64,000 nucleotides of DNA from Candidatus Electronema sp. (GTDB lineage: Bacteria > Desulfobacterota > Desulfobulbia > Desulfobulbales > Desulfobulbaceae), in the NCBI GenBank assembly GCA_026645415.1, contig JAPEVH010000011.1:35066-99065 (forward strand), read 5' to 3'. Below are positions 47,406 through 56,477 of this stretch, one piece after another; within the stretch, counting starts at the first letter, position 1, and every line of letters starts with the position of its first letter. Both the position numbers and the translations under genes were made by a program. The notes below the pieces were generated by a model. The model was not told the DNA's origin, did not search any database, and was given only the letters and a program-made list of their open reading frames with translations.

Positions 47406-49145
47406 ATGACAGCAGAAATATTGGCCTTAAAGCCCTATCTTGAGACAATCAAAACATATTGCACCAAGCTGAACAAAGCAGAGCTGATTGACTTGCTCTG
47501 TCTGGCAGCTCTCGACATTCCTGCTGAGGAACGAAGTGCCTTTCTGGAAAATTTGTCAATTGTTTCTGCACCAGTCGATATTCCGCAGACAGCAGCAAGC
47601 CAAGATGATAGCATCTTCGCCAAGATAGAAAAACTGCTAGATGATATTGCCGATTGGCAGAAATCCGTTGAAGATGGTTCGTATCACGAAGAGCATTGGC
47701 AAGACGGCGACTATTACGATGAGGAAGAATTCCCCAGCATTTCAAAAGAACAGCAAGAATCTCTCGAAGCCTTGTTTGCTGAGGCGGACAGACTGTTCCT
47801 TGCTGGAAAGCTCGATCTTGCTGGAAAGGTCTATCAGCAATTGATTGAGCTGGCCCTACACGGCGCAGAACTTGAGTATTGGATCGATTACAACGACCTG
47901 AATATTAGCTGGCGGGAAACTTTGGCCCGATATTGCCGCTGCGTCTATGAAACATCCTCTGAAGCAGAGCGGCCTAAGCGAATGCTTGCGGCACTGGAAG
48001 CAGAGCGGAAAACCGAGGCGGAGGGGCAGCTTTTTGGGGCTGGTTATAATCCGGCAGCGGAAATTTTTCCCTCGCTTCAGGATGTATTTGACGCACGACT
48101 TGGCGAGCTGAACGGCTGGAACGATTTTCTCAAGAAAATTCAACAGAACTTGCGTGGCCTAAGCAGCAGCCGAGCGACACTCCTGCATTTGGAGGCGGTT
48201 CACTGGCTGGATGGCATCCAAGGGCTTGCGGCAGCAGTTTGCCAAAGCAAGATTCCTGTTGGCTACTTGTATTGGTTAGATATGCTCCGGGAGCAGGAGG
48301 CTTGGGACAAGCTGGCGCAGGCTGCGCAAGAGGCATTGCGTGCCATGCCTTATGATCGTTTACGGGTTTATGCAGCAGCTCAGTTGAGCTTGGCAGGCGA
48401 GAAAACAGGCGACAAGAGCCTTACTTTGCAAGGCAAACGGGAGCAATTTTTTTCCGAACCGCAGGAGGAGCATTTAACTGCTCTGCTGCAAGAAGCAGCC
48501 CAGCAGAAGAGCAGCGAGGCGGAATTGGGCAAGGTGCTTGCTTATCTTGAAGCGGCACCAGTCAAAAAAAAGTCGGTTTCTTCTCTGCTGCACATCAACC
48601 AGCCGGACTTTTCCCTGCTCAAGATCAAAACTATGCTGCTTTTGGGAAAACTGCGGGAAAGCTATGCGGCAATCGACCAAGAGGCGGCAATTGGCTGGTC
48701 CGGTGATAAAAAAACGACCGGGGTTGTTTATGTAGGCATTTTACTTGTTTTGAGCAAAGGAAACGCTAAGGCCAAGACCATTCACAGCCTTTTTGCCAGA
48801 TATATGCGCGGTCGCGATGGCAAGGGTTTTATCGCAGATGAAATCCAGAAACGTCTGCTGCAAATTTCTGTCTCAGATTCTCAAGAAAAAGAATGGTTCC
48901 AATTTGTTGAACGGATTTCCGCTGCCCGTGCAGAGCATATTATTTCAAATCAGTATCGGAAAGGATATGCCAGAGGGGCGGAAGCCTTGGGCGGCTATAT
49001 GGAATGCTTGATTCTGCATGAGCAGCAAAGTAAGGCTGCTGAACTGCTCGATTTAAAAAGAAATCAGCAGTACAAGCGATATCCAGCTTTCCGCCGTGAA
49101 TTTGATGACGTTGTAAAAAGTTCGCCGCTGCTGGCCAGTCTGTAG
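47406..49145 (+). CDS. Hypothetical 579-aa acidic helical protein
   Basis: I do not recognise a family. There is no signal peptide or membrane segment. A short N-terminal helical region is followed by an acidic Tyr/Trp/His-rich linker (about residues 90-115, with DGSYHEEHWQDGDYYDEEEF). The rest is nearly all helix rich in Ala, Leu, Glu and Gln, with TPR-like stretches such as ALFAEADRLFLAGKLDLAGK. It begins 6 nt after dxr and ends 31 nt before rseP, so it is carried by the operon. Likely a cytoplasmic scaffold or regulatory protein; function unknown. Confidence 0.65.
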   Translation: MTAEILALKPYLETIKTYCTKLNKAELIDLLCLAALDIPAEERSAFLENLSIVSAPVDIPQTAASQDDSIFAKIEKLLDDIADWQKSVEDGSYHEEHWQDGDYYDEEEFPSISKEQQESLEALFAEADRLFLAGKLDLAGKVYQQLIELALHGAELEYWIDYNDLNISWRETLARYCRCVYETSSEAERPKRMLAALEAERKTEAEGQLFGAGYNPAAEIFPSLQDVFDARLGELNGWNDFLKKIQQNLRGLSSSRATLLHLEAVHWLDGIQGLAAAVCQSKIPVGYLYWLDMLREQEAWDKLAQAAQEALRAMPYDRLRVYAAAQLSLAGEKTGDKSLTLQGKREQFFSEPQEEHLTALLQEAAQQKSSEAELGKVLAYLEAAPVKKKSVSSLLHINQPDFSLLKIKTMLLLGKLRESYAAIDQEAAIGWSGDKKTTGVVYVGILLVLSKGNAKAKTIHSLFARYMRGRDGKGFIADEIQKRLLQISVSDSQEKEWFQFVERISAARAEHIISNQYRKGYARGAEALGGYMECLILHEQQSKAAELLDLKRNQQYKRYPAFRREFDDVVKSSPLLASL

Positions 49146-49176
49146 TAATCAAATTTTTTAAAAATAATCATATTTT

Positions 49177-50271
49177 ATGAACGCCATCATTTCTTTCCTT
49201 GTAGTCCTCGGCATCCTGATCTTTGTTCATGAGCTGGGGCATTTTCTCTTTGCCAAGCTCTTTGGTGTGCGGGTGCTGAAATTTTCCCTTGGCTTTGGCA
49301 ATAAGCTCATCGGCAGGACGTGGGGCGAGACCGAATACCTGATCTCCGCCTTTCCGTTAGGCGGTTATGTAAAAATGTACGGCGAACAGCCGGGCGAAGA
49401 AATCGCTGAAGAGGAAAAGTCTGTTTCTTTTTCGCATAAAAAGGTCTGGCAGCGTTTCTGGATAGTCTTTGGTGGGCCACTTTTTAATCTGCTCTTTGCC
49501 CTGCTAATTTTCTGGCTGATGTTTTTGTTAGCCGGACGACCTGATCTCGCTGATACGACCAAAATCGGTCAGATCAATACAAGCTCTCCTGCGGAACAGG
49601 CTGGTTTGAAGGCAGGGGATCTTGTTCTGTCGATCAACGGCCAGCAGATGCGTTCGTGGGAACAGATCGCTGAGACTGTGAACAGCTCCAAAGGCAAGGA
49701 GCTGGAACTTGTTGTTCAGCGGGACCAAGAGACGCTGCATATTAAGGCTGTTCCGGTTCTGACAAAGGTGAAAGATATGTTGTTTGGTGAGGAAACTGAC
49801 GAGAAACGGTACCTACTCGGCATGGCCCGCAGCGAAGAACTCATCTACACAAAGATTTCTCTGCCTGAATCCATCAGTCTAGCGTTTAGTTATACATTGA
49901 AGCTGATCGTCATAACTATTATGGGCTTAGTCAAGATGATCCAGCGAGTCATTCCAGCTTCTGAGCTAGGTGGGCCGATCCGTATCGCCGAAATTACAGG
50001 TGAACAATTTAGGGCTGGCTGGCTGCACTTGGTGCATTTCACAGGTCTGCTTTCGGTTAACCTTGGTGTGCTAAATCTGCTGCCGATTCCTATTTTGGAT
50101 GGTGGCCATCTCACCTTCTTGAGTATTGAAGCCATTCGTCGCAAACCACTCGGTGAAACAGCTATGATTCGTGCGCAACAGTTTGGTATGGCATTACTCG
50201 GCACCCTAATGGTCTTTGTCTTTTACAACGATATTGCCCGGCTCGTGCATCGCTGGATAGGGGCCTCTTAA
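49177..50271 (+). CDS. rseP: Site-2 intramembrane protease RseP
   Basis: A 364-aa zinc metalloprotease. HELGH near residue 18 and NLLPIPILDGGHL near 305 provide the zinc ligands within membrane helices; one PDZ domain (about 125-210, PAEQAGLKAGDLVLSINGQQM) is seen, where E. coli has two. Known role: cleavage of anti-sigma factors or signal-peptide remnants in the inner membrane. Confidence 0.95.
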   Translation: MNAIISFLVVLGILIFVHELGHFLFAKLFGVRVLKFSLGFGNKLIGRTWGETEYLISAFPLGGYVKMYGEQPGEEIAEEEKSVSFSHKKVWQRFWIVFGGPLFNLLFALLIFWLMFLLAGRPDLADTTKIGQINTSSPAEQAGLKAGDLVLSINGQQMRSWEQIAETVNSSKGKELELVVQRDQETLHIKAVPVLTKVKDMLFGEETDEKRYLLGMARSEELIYTKISLPESISLAFSYTLKLIVITIMGLVKMIQRVIPASELGGPIRIAEITGEQFRAGWLHLVHFTGLLSVNLGVLNLLPIPILDGGHLTFLSIEAIRRKPLGETAMIRAQQFGMALLGTLMVFVFYNDIARLVHRWIGAS

Positions 50272-50277
50272 ACTGCT

Positions 50278-50991
50278 GTGGCTGACCTCGCTCTCATCCT
50301 TTCCCTTGAAACTTCTGCGGGCTGCGGCAGCGTTGCTTTAACGCGCGGCGGCATCAACGGCGGTAGACTGCTGGCCGAGGCATCTGCGCAACCAGAAATC
50401 ACTCATTCTCGCCAGCTTCTCAGCTCAGTTGAATGGGTGATGAAGGCCACCGGAGTAACATGGCAGGATGTGGATGCCGTTGCCGTCAGTATTGGCCCTG
50501 GTTCTTTCACTGGTCTGCGCATCGGTTTGGCCGCCGCCAAGGGGATTGTTTTTGCTACCGGCAAACCATTGCTCGCTGTACCAACCTTGGATGCCGTGGC
50601 GTTGTCTTGTCTGTCTATAGATGGTGGTCCGCTCTGGTGCCTTCTTGATGCTCGCAAGAAAGAGGTTTATGCTGCCTGCTACAATACAAACGGCCAAATC
50701 AGTCCAGCAGAGGCTATTCGTCCAGAGTTACTCGCAGAAAAAATCAAGTCGCCTGCGGCTATTGCCGGGCCGGGTCTGGCAATATATCATCATATTTTTG
50801 CTCCAATTAAAGGGCTACGGTTCATCTCACCAACTTTAAGCAGTCCCAAAGCCTCCCTAATTGGCTTCCTTGCTGCTGAACGTTTAGCACGAGGTGAGTT
50901 GTCTGATCCAGCTCTGACCGTTCCTCTTTATGTCCGACGGTCGGAAGCTGAACTCAATTTGAAGAAACAGACTCAGATTCAAACAACTTAA
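50278..50991 (+). CDS. tsaB: tRNA threonylcarbamoyladenosine biosynthesis protein TsaB
   Basis: A 237-aa ASKHA-fold protein of the t6A37 tRNA modification complex (TsaBDE). ILSLETSAGCGSVAL, ITHSRQLL and VSIGPGSFTGLRIGLAAAKG are diagnostic. GTG start 6 nt after rseP, without a strong Shine-Dalgarno. Last gene of the series. Confidence 0.93.
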   Translation: MADLALILSLETSAGCGSVALTRGGINGGRLLAEASAQPEITHSRQLLSSVEWVMKATGVTWQDVDAVAVSIGPGSFTGLRIGLAAAKGIVFATGKPLLAVPTLDAVALSCLSIDGGPLWCLLDARKKEVYAACYNTNGQISPAEAIRPELLAEKIKSPAAIAGPGLAIYHHIFAPIKGLRFISPTLSSPKASLIGFLAAERLARGELSDPALTVPLYVRRSEAELNLKKQTQIQTT

Positions 50992-51062
50992 CCTGTATTT
51001 GTCCTGCTCTGCTAATACCGGATTGCCGTTATTCTTATTTTTCCTTTCTTTAATTTTGCTGC

Positions 51063-51091
51063 TTGACAAGCTGTTCTCCATCATGGACAAT
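51063..51091 (+). promoter_or_regulatory. Candidate ompW promoter
   Basis: TTGACA (51063-51068), a 17-bp spacer and GACAAT (51086-51091); the -35 is perfect, the -10 matches four of six. It lies about 80 bp before the ompW start. Confidence 0.45.
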
Positions 51092-51171
51092 TTATAAAAA
51101 GGCAGTGTGCAAGATTTTGACTTTACGTTTAAAAAAGCCCGTCACTATCATTTCATGCGTGGAGGAAGATG

Positions 51172-51894
51172 ATGAAGAATAGCATAAAAAAAACAAGTGT
51201 CTTAGCGGCGGTAGTAGGTTTATCTCTTGGTATGACATCAGTAGTTATGGCTCATGAAAAAGGAGATATTCTTGTCCGAGCAGGTGTGGTTACAGTTGTT
51301 CCTTCTGGCGATAGCGGTACGGTTTCCGGCTTACCAGACGGCGTGAATGATGCCAGAGTAGATGTGGAAAACGACAGTCAGCTTAGTCTTACTGGCGTGT
51401 ATATGTTGCAAGACAGAATTGGCTTGGAGCTGCTCGCGGCAACGCCTTTCACACATAATATTGTTGGTAAAGGAGATCTTGCAGGTGTGAACGTGGGCGA
51501 AACCAGCCATTTGCCACCAACGTTGTCTCTTCAATATTATTTTGGTGGGAAAAACTCTCGTTTTCAGCCCTATGTTGGCTTGGGTGTCAATTACACAATG
51601 TTCTTTTCTGAAGAGGTGGATGGCAACTTAATCGAGACCCTCAATACATTGCCAACCATTGCTGGACTCGGCGGGGTAAAGTCCGTTGATATGGAATTGG
51701 ATGATTCTTTTGGTTTAGCTGCTCAAGCTGGTATTGATGTACAGGTAAAAGATAACTGGTATTTGAATGCCGCAGTTTGGTATATTAATATTGATACCAC
51801 AGCCACGCTGAAAACAGATCTTGGCACGACGCATGAAGTAGATGTTGACGTTGACCCTTGGGTTTTCAACGTTGCTGTAGCTTATAAGTTCTGA
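51172..51894 (+). CDS. ompW: OmpW-family outer membrane protein
   Basis: A 240-aa protein. Signal peptide residues 1-27 (ends VVMAHEKGD). An eight-stranded beta-barrel pattern follows: GDILVRAGVVTVVP at the start, LELLAATPFTHNI, PTLSLQYYF, FQPYVGLGVNYT and the terminal aromatic VAYKF needed for outer-membrane insertion. ATG 51172 is preferred over 51169 by distance to GGAGG. Small hydrophobic molecules are proposed substrates in the family. Confidence 0.92.
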   Translation: MKNSIKKTSVLAAVVGLSLGMTSVVMAHEKGDILVRAGVVTVVPSGDSGTVSGLPDGVNDARVDVENDSQLSLTGVYMLQDRIGLELLAATPFTHNIVGKGDLAGVNVGETSHLPPTLSLQYYFGGKNSRFQPYVGLGVNYTMFFSEEVDGNLIETLNTLPTIAGLGGVKSVDMELDDSFGLAAQAGIDVQVKDNWYLNAAVWYINIDTTATLKTDLGTTHEVDVDVDPWVFNVAVAYKF

Positions 51895-51919
51895 TCCTCC
51901 CTCACGCTCCTCCTCAAGC

Positions 51920-51953
51920 CGCCGGTCAATTTCGCTTTGACCGGCGTTTTTTT
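51920..51953 (+). terminator. Terminator of ompW
   Basis: CGCCGGTCAA (51920-51929) pairs perfectly with TTGACCGGCG (51937-51946), followed by seven T. Confidence 0.88.
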
Positions 51954-51984
51954 CGGCCTTCTCGATGACTGAGACAGCAAAATC

Positions 51985-52013
51985 TTGATCTTTACCTTGA
52001 CTCTGTTTAGAAT
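51985..52013 (+). promoter_or_regulatory. Candidate promoter of the two-CW gene
   Basis: TTGATC (51985-51990), a 17-bp spacer and TAGAAT (52008-52013), 45 bp before the gene start and downstream of the ompW terminator. Confidence 0.5.
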
Positions 52014-52057
52014 ACTGAGAGAGAGGCGTGTTTAATCATTGCTGACCAAGGTGTGCT

Positions 52058-52378
52058 ATGACGGATGATAAAAAAAAGCTGAACTGCTGGGAATTCAAGA
52101 AGTGTGGACGGGAACCTGGCGGTAACAAGGTTGCCGAACTAGGCGTATGCCCTGTAGCGACAGAACAGCGAACAGATGGCATCCATCAGGGAAGCAATGG
52201 TGGCCGCTGTTGTTGGGTTGTAACCGGTTCTCTCTGCAAGGGTGAACGGCAAGGTTGCTACACAGAAAAATTTGGCGACTGTCGGCACTGTGATTTTTAT
52301 GAATTGGTCAGAAAGGAAGAATCACCAAATTTTAAAGTAGGCATTACAATTCTTAATGAAATAAAAAAGAAAGGCTAA
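52058..52378 (+). CDS. Two-CW domain protein
   Basis: A 106-aa soluble protein with nine Cys. It contains two Cys-Trp centred motifs, LNCWEFKKCGREPGG and GRCCWVVTGSLCKGE, and a C-terminal CRHCDFYELV. This matches the two-CW arrangement seen in small proteins or tails of signalling proteins of deltaproteobacteria. A metal-binding or redox role is inferred from the Cys pattern; no function is established here. It lies just before dsbD, a thiol-redox gene. Confidence 0.7.
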   Translation: MTDDKKKLNCWEFKKCGREPGGNKVAELGVCPVATEQRTDGIHQGSNGGRCCWVVTGSLCKGERQGCYTEKFGDCRHCDFYELVRKEESPNFKVGITILNEIKKKG

Positions 52379-52414
52379 TCCCTCCTCTGATGTTCTGATC
52401 TGTTTTACTTTTTG

Positions 52415-52448
52415 CTAGAATTGTGCATTGTTGCAACTCCAATTCTAG
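52415..52448 (+). promoter_or_regulatory. Inverted repeat upstream of dsbD
   Basis: CTAGAATTG (52415-52423) and CAATTCTAG (52440-52448) are perfect 9-bp inverted arms around 16 nt. The left arm contains a -10-like TAGAAT with no good -35. It could be an operator for dsbD or a hairpin ending the two-CW transcript; no T-run follows. Confidence 0.45.
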
Positions 52449-52472
52449 TGCGTAAGTGGCCTCATATCCGTC

Positions 52473-54311
52473 ATGAATAATTTTATCTGTAAGCTGTTGC
52501 TGACGGTACTGTTGGCTGCAATACTTTTCCCACAGATTGCTCTTGCTGAAGAGCTAGTCAACGCGGCAGTCTATTGGCCTGTTGAGAGTGCTCGTCCCGG
52601 CGACACCTTACCTTTAGCCGTTGCAATCCAAATTCAAGAAGGCTTTCATATTAACGCTGATGCTCGCCAAATCAGCCAGTCCAACGATTTTTTCACGCCC
52701 TATCCTAGTCGTTTGACAGTGAGCAAACTTGATGAAGGCTTAGTTGCCGAAACTCCACTCTATCCTCGTGCCAAACGGTTTAAAGCACAATATGCCAAGA
52801 ATGGTCTGATGTCCTTTGCAGGGCAAATCATCATTTACCTGCCAATTAAGTTTGCTAACGAACTCAGTCCCGGAGCAACAGCAAATCTGGATGTAGAATT
52901 TGAATATCAGGCCTGCACAGACAATCATTGTTTCCTACCACAGACAATCCGATTGGCAAGCTCTTTAGAGATCAAGGAAACGTCCCCAGTCTCAATCAAC
53001 CAAGACCTGTTTGCGCAATACAATGCCCGTCGGCTTTCTCTTGGTAATCGGGTTGATTTTCGCTTCTTTGGTTGGAAGTTTGCGATTAACAGTTCATCTT
53101 GGACAGGATTGCTCTTACTCCTCAGCATAGCTGCCTTTGGTGGGATGCTACTCAACTTTACGCCTTGCGTCCTCCCGTTGATTCCGATCAAAATTATTAG
53201 CCTGTCTTATGCAGCAAAAAATCGGCGGCAATGCCTGTTATTAGGTGCTGCGATGTCAATCGGGGTTTTGGCCTTCTGGCTGGTATTAGGTAGTTTAATT
53301 GCGTTAGTAAGCGGCTTTAGTGCCACAAATCAACTTTTTCAATATCCATTTTTTACCATTGCTGTAGGAATAATTATTGCAGTTATGGCACTGGGCATGT
53401 TTGATTTTTTTGCGCTCCCTCTGCCACAATGGCTTTATCTTATTCACCCAGAGCAAGATACGCTGTATGGTTCCTTTGGTTTAGGAATTCTCGCTGCTGT
53501 TCTATCCACGCCTTGCACCGCGCCATTTATGGGGGCAGCAGCGGCGTGGGCAGCTACCAGATCGCCAACAGCTACCTTACTGGTTTTTGCCGCCATTGGT
53601 TGTGGCATGGCTTTGCCCTACCTTCTCCTTTCTGCCGCCCCACATCTGGTAGAAAAAATGCCGCGCAGTGGTCCAGCGAGTCTGCTGGTTAAGCAAGTGA
53701 TGGGACTCCTCATGCTGTCTGCTGCTGTTTATTTTATTGGCATTGGGACAAAAACGCTGTTTGCCTCACCAGTCGGGCCACCAAACAAGCACTATTGGTG
53801 GCCAGTAATGGCTTTTGCTGTTAGTGCAGGTGGATGGCTTACTTGGCGTACATTCCAGCTTGCTCCTCGCTGGCCTTTGAAAACGTTTTTCATCAGTCTT
53901 GGCCTGCTGATCATGCTATTTTCTACGTATAGTGCGTTCAAACTAACAGAACAAGGTGGAATCAATTGGCTCTATTACAGCCCAGAACGTTTTGCTGAGG
54001 AAAACGTTGCAGGGAAGACCGTAGTCATGATTTTTACTGCCGAGTGGTGCCTGAACTGCAAAGCCTTAGAACAAAGCGTGCTCGAAAGTTCCAAGATTAT
54101 CCAACTTTTGAATCGTGATAATGTCGTACCAATGAAAGTTGATATAACTGGTAGTAATCCTACGGGACGAAAAATGCTCCAGCAGGTTGGTAGACTAAGT
54201 ATTCCGCTTTTAGTAGTTTTTGCGGCGCACGGTAAGCAGGTCTATAAAAGTGACTTCTATACCACAGAAGAACTCTATGAAGCAGTTATGCAGGCATTGC
54301 AGGAACCATAA
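52473..54311 (+). CDS. dsbD: Thiol:disulfide interchange protein DsbD
   Basis: A 612-aa protein with all three DsbD parts. After the signal peptide (about 1-25), the periplasmic alpha domain carries Cys148 and Cys153 (ACTDNHC). Eight membrane helices carry Cys232 (FTPCVLP) and Cys348 (STPCTAP). The C-terminal thioredoxin domain has Cys526 and Cys529 (AEWCLNCK). Known role: moves reducing power from cytoplasmic thioredoxin to periplasmic thiol partners, including cytochrome c maturation. Confidence 0.95.
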   Translation: MNNFICKLLLTVLLAAILFPQIALAEELVNAAVYWPVESARPGDTLPLAVAIQIQEGFHINADARQISQSNDFFTPYPSRLTVSKLDEGLVAETPLYPRAKRFKAQYAKNGLMSFAGQIIIYLPIKFANELSPGATANLDVEFEYQACTDNHCFLPQTIRLASSLEIKETSPVSINQDLFAQYNARRLSLGNRVDFRFFGWKFAINSSSWTGLLLLLSIAAFGGMLLNFTPCVLPLIPIKIISLSYAAKNRRQCLLLGAAMSIGVLAFWLVLGSLIALVSGFSATNQLFQYPFFTIAVGIIIAVMALGMFDFFALPLPQWLYLIHPEQDTLYGSFGLGILAAVLSTPCTAPFMGAAAAWAATRSPTATLLVFAAIGCGMALPYLLLSAAPHLVEKMPRSGPASLLVKQVMGLLMLSAAVYFIGIGTKTLFASPVGPPNKHYWWPVMAFAVSAGGWLTWRTFQLAPRWPLKTFFISLGLLIMLFSTYSAFKLTEQGGINWLYYSPERFAEENVAGKTVVMIFTAEWCLNCKALEQSVLESSKIIQLLNRDNVVPMKVDITGSNPTGRKMLQQVGRLSIPLLVVFAAHGKQVYKSDFYTTEELYEAVMQALQEP

Positions 54312-54375
54312 AATTTCCCAGTACCGACCGGCGCATAAAGTTGTTGACTTCCAGACAGCAGTTCTGTAATCATTT

Positions 54376-54404
54376 TTGGCGATTGGCAGTCAATGCGGTA
54401 CAAT
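54376..54404 (+). promoter_or_regulatory. Candidate gap promoter
   Basis: TTGGCG (54376-54381), a 17-bp spacer and TACAAT (54399-54404), 20 bp before the gap start codon. Confidence 0.45.
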
Positions 54405-54424
54405 CCTATAAAAGGAGTAACGTC

Positions 54425-55429
54425 ATGAGCATTAAAATAGGTATTAACGGGCTAGGACGGATTGGCAGGAATATCTTCCGGGCACTAAGTGAAGACAAAA
54501 ATTTTGCGGACATCGAAGTAGCAGGCATCAACGACCTGACTGATGTTAAGACTATTGCGCACTTGCTCAAATATGATTCAGTCATGGGTAGGTTTGCTGC
54601 TGAGGTTACTGCTGGCGAGCGCAGTATTTGTGTTAATGGCAAGGAGATTCCAGTCAGTAATCATCGCAATCCCGCCGACATACCTTGGGGCGAAATGGGG
54701 GTAGAATATGTGCTTGAGTGTACAGGTATCTTCCGCGATGAAGATTCAGCCAAGGCACATATAGATGCAGGCGCGACCAAGGTTATTATCTCGGCACCAG
54801 CCAAGGGCGCGGTTAAAACTATTGTCATGGGGGTAAATGAAGATGAATACGATCCAACAAATCACCATGTAGTTTCTAATGCCTCTTGTACTACCAACTG
54901 TTTGGCTCCCGTAGCACGAGTAATTTTAGATAATTTTGGTATCAAACGTGGTCTGATGACCACTGTTCATGCCTATACTGGTGATCAGCGGCTCCTTGAT
55001 TTTCCCCATTCTGATTTACGCCGGGCGCGGGCCGCAGCACTGTCTATGATCCCAACCAAAACTGGCGCAGCTTCAGCAGTTGCCTTGGTTATTCCAGAGC
55101 TGAAAAATAAATTTGATGGTTTGGCTGTGCGGGTACCAACGCCGAATGTTTCCTTGGTGGATGCAGTTATGGAAGTGGAAAAGGAAACCACGGCCGCTGA
55201 GGTTAACAAAGCCTTGCAGGAAGCAGCGAATCGTTATCTACGATACTGCGAAGAACCGCTTGTTTCTATTGATTTTCAAGGTGATCCACACTCATCCATT
55301 GTTGACAGCCTCTGTACCCGCGTCATGGGCACTAGCGTCAAGGTCATGAGCTGGTATGACAACGAATGGGGCTATTCCAACCGAATGCTGGATCTGGTTC
55401 TGCACATGGAGGCCAACAAGGCTATCTGA
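54425..55429 (+). CDS. gap: Glyceraldehyde-3-phosphate dehydrogenase, type I
   Basis: A 334-aa glycolytic/gluconeogenic enzyme. It has the NAD-binding IGINGLGRIGRNIFRAL, the catalytic Cys155 in SNASCTTNCLAP, and the C-terminal SWYDNEWGYSNRMLDL. Asp near residue 38 (INDL) suits NAD rather than NADP. ATG 54425 behind AAAAGGAGTAACGTC was chosen over an open upstream extension to 54341. Confidence 0.97.
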   Translation: MSIKIGINGLGRIGRNIFRALSEDKNFADIEVAGINDLTDVKTIAHLLKYDSVMGRFAAEVTAGERSICVNGKEIPVSNHRNPADIPWGEMGVEYVLECTGIFRDEDSAKAHIDAGATKVIISAPAKGAVKTIVMGVNEDEYDPTNHHVVSNASCTTNCLAPVARVILDNFGIKRGLMTTVHAYTGDQRLLDFPHSDLRRARAAALSMIPTKTGAASAVALVIPELKNKFDGLAVRVPTPNVSLVDAVMEVEKETTAAEVNKALQEAANRYLRYCEEPLVSIDFQGDPHSSIVDSLCTRVMGTSVKVMSWYDNEWGYSNRMLDLVLHMEANKAI

Positions 55430-55444
55430 TTTTTGGAGAAGATG

Positions 55445-56176
55445 ATGAAGAAGATGATGTTCGCTGCTGCGCTGCTCCTGCTGGCTGGAACAGCAGGAGC
55501 TTCTGAAACACAATGGAGCTATTCTGGTGCGCATGGGCCAGAGCACTGGGCTGAACTGAATCCGTCCTTTGCCCTCTGCGCCAAGGGTGTTAATCAGTCA
55601 CCAGTCAATATAAAAGGCTGCATCAAAGCTGAACTAGAGCCATTACATTTTGACTATAACGGCCTTGTCACTATAATTAAGAATAACGGTCATAGTATTC
55701 AGGCAGATTATGCCGCAGGTTCTACCTTGACTGTTGGCGGCAAAAGTTTTGAGCTGCAGCAAATTCATTTTCATGCACCGAGCGAGCATCAGGTGAAAGG
55801 CGAGTATTTTCCGCTAGAAGCCCATTTTGTTCATGCTGATGCTGAAGGACATCTGGCAGTGCTGGCTGTTCTTTATGACTATGGGAGCGAAAATGAAGCA
55901 TTGAAAAAGCTTTGGCAGCAAATGCCGAAAAAGCCGGGGCAAAAGGAAGGGATGGCCTCTCGGGTTCGGGCAGAAGAATTACTCCCTGAGCAACGAGATT
56001 ATCTACGCTTAAATGGATCGCTCACCACACCACCTTGCACAGAAGGGGTGCTTTGGTTAATTATGAAGAATCCAGGTATGGTTTCTCAAGCGCAAGTAGA
56101 TGCCTTTACTGCGGTTATGGGTGGCACAAACAATCGTCCAGTGCAACCTCTGAATGCCCGCACAGTGCTCCGCTAA
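55445..56176 (+). CDS. Periplasmic alpha-type carbonic anhydrase
   Basis: A 243-aa enzyme interconverting CO2 and bicarbonate. Signal peptide about 1-20 (FAAALLLLAGTAGAS). The zinc ligands are the two His of QIHFHAPSEH and the His of LEAHFVHAD. Family markers NQSPVNI, GSLTTPPCTEGVLW and NNRPVQPLNAR are present, and two Cys could form the usual disulfide. Start 55445 is chosen by 6-nt spacing to GGAG. It follows gap closely. Confidence 0.95.
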   Translation: MKKMMFAAALLLLAGTAGASETQWSYSGAHGPEHWAELNPSFALCAKGVNQSPVNIKGCIKAELEPLHFDYNGLVTIIKNNGHSIQADYAAGSTLTVGGKSFELQQIHFHAPSEHQVKGEYFPLEAHFVHADAEGHLAVLAVLYDYGSENEALKKLWQQMPKKPGQKEGMASRVRAEELLPEQRDYLRLNGSLTTPPCTEGVLWLIMKNPGMVSQAQVDAFTAVMGGTNNRPVQPLNARTVLR

Positions 56177-56477
56177 AGAGTTTTTTCCCTCTGCTTAGTC
56201 TAGTTGTTATTGACTGAGCAGAGTATGCCATAATGGCTGTTCAAATCTTGCAATGTGTGTTGTTTCAGAGTATCATAAATTGTATTTTGTAGATAGGAGT
56301 AAGGAGAATGCTCCTAGACCGCAAGAGCGGGAATTATAACTCAGAGAGGCTATTTTTCTCCTTGACATTCCAATCTGCGGTGCTGTAGTTAATATAGTAT
56401 ATCTTCTTGTAATCTATAATCATGTTGAAGATAACTAAAATATCTATGTGCCATTAATTTTCTGGAGGAGAAAAATT
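56177..56477 (+). other. Intergenic region before thiS, with possible short leader ORF
   Basis: A 301-nt AT-rich gap. A TTGACA (56362-56367) has no good -10 at 16-18 bp. An ATG at 56308 behind AAGGAGA opens a 26-codon frame ending at 56388 (starting MLLDRKSGNYNSERLF); it may be chance. No thi-box (TPP riboswitch) pattern is seen. Confidence 0.3.

Noticed and set aside
56177..56477. TPP riboswitch before thiS
   Set aside because: The conserved thi-box segments are absent.
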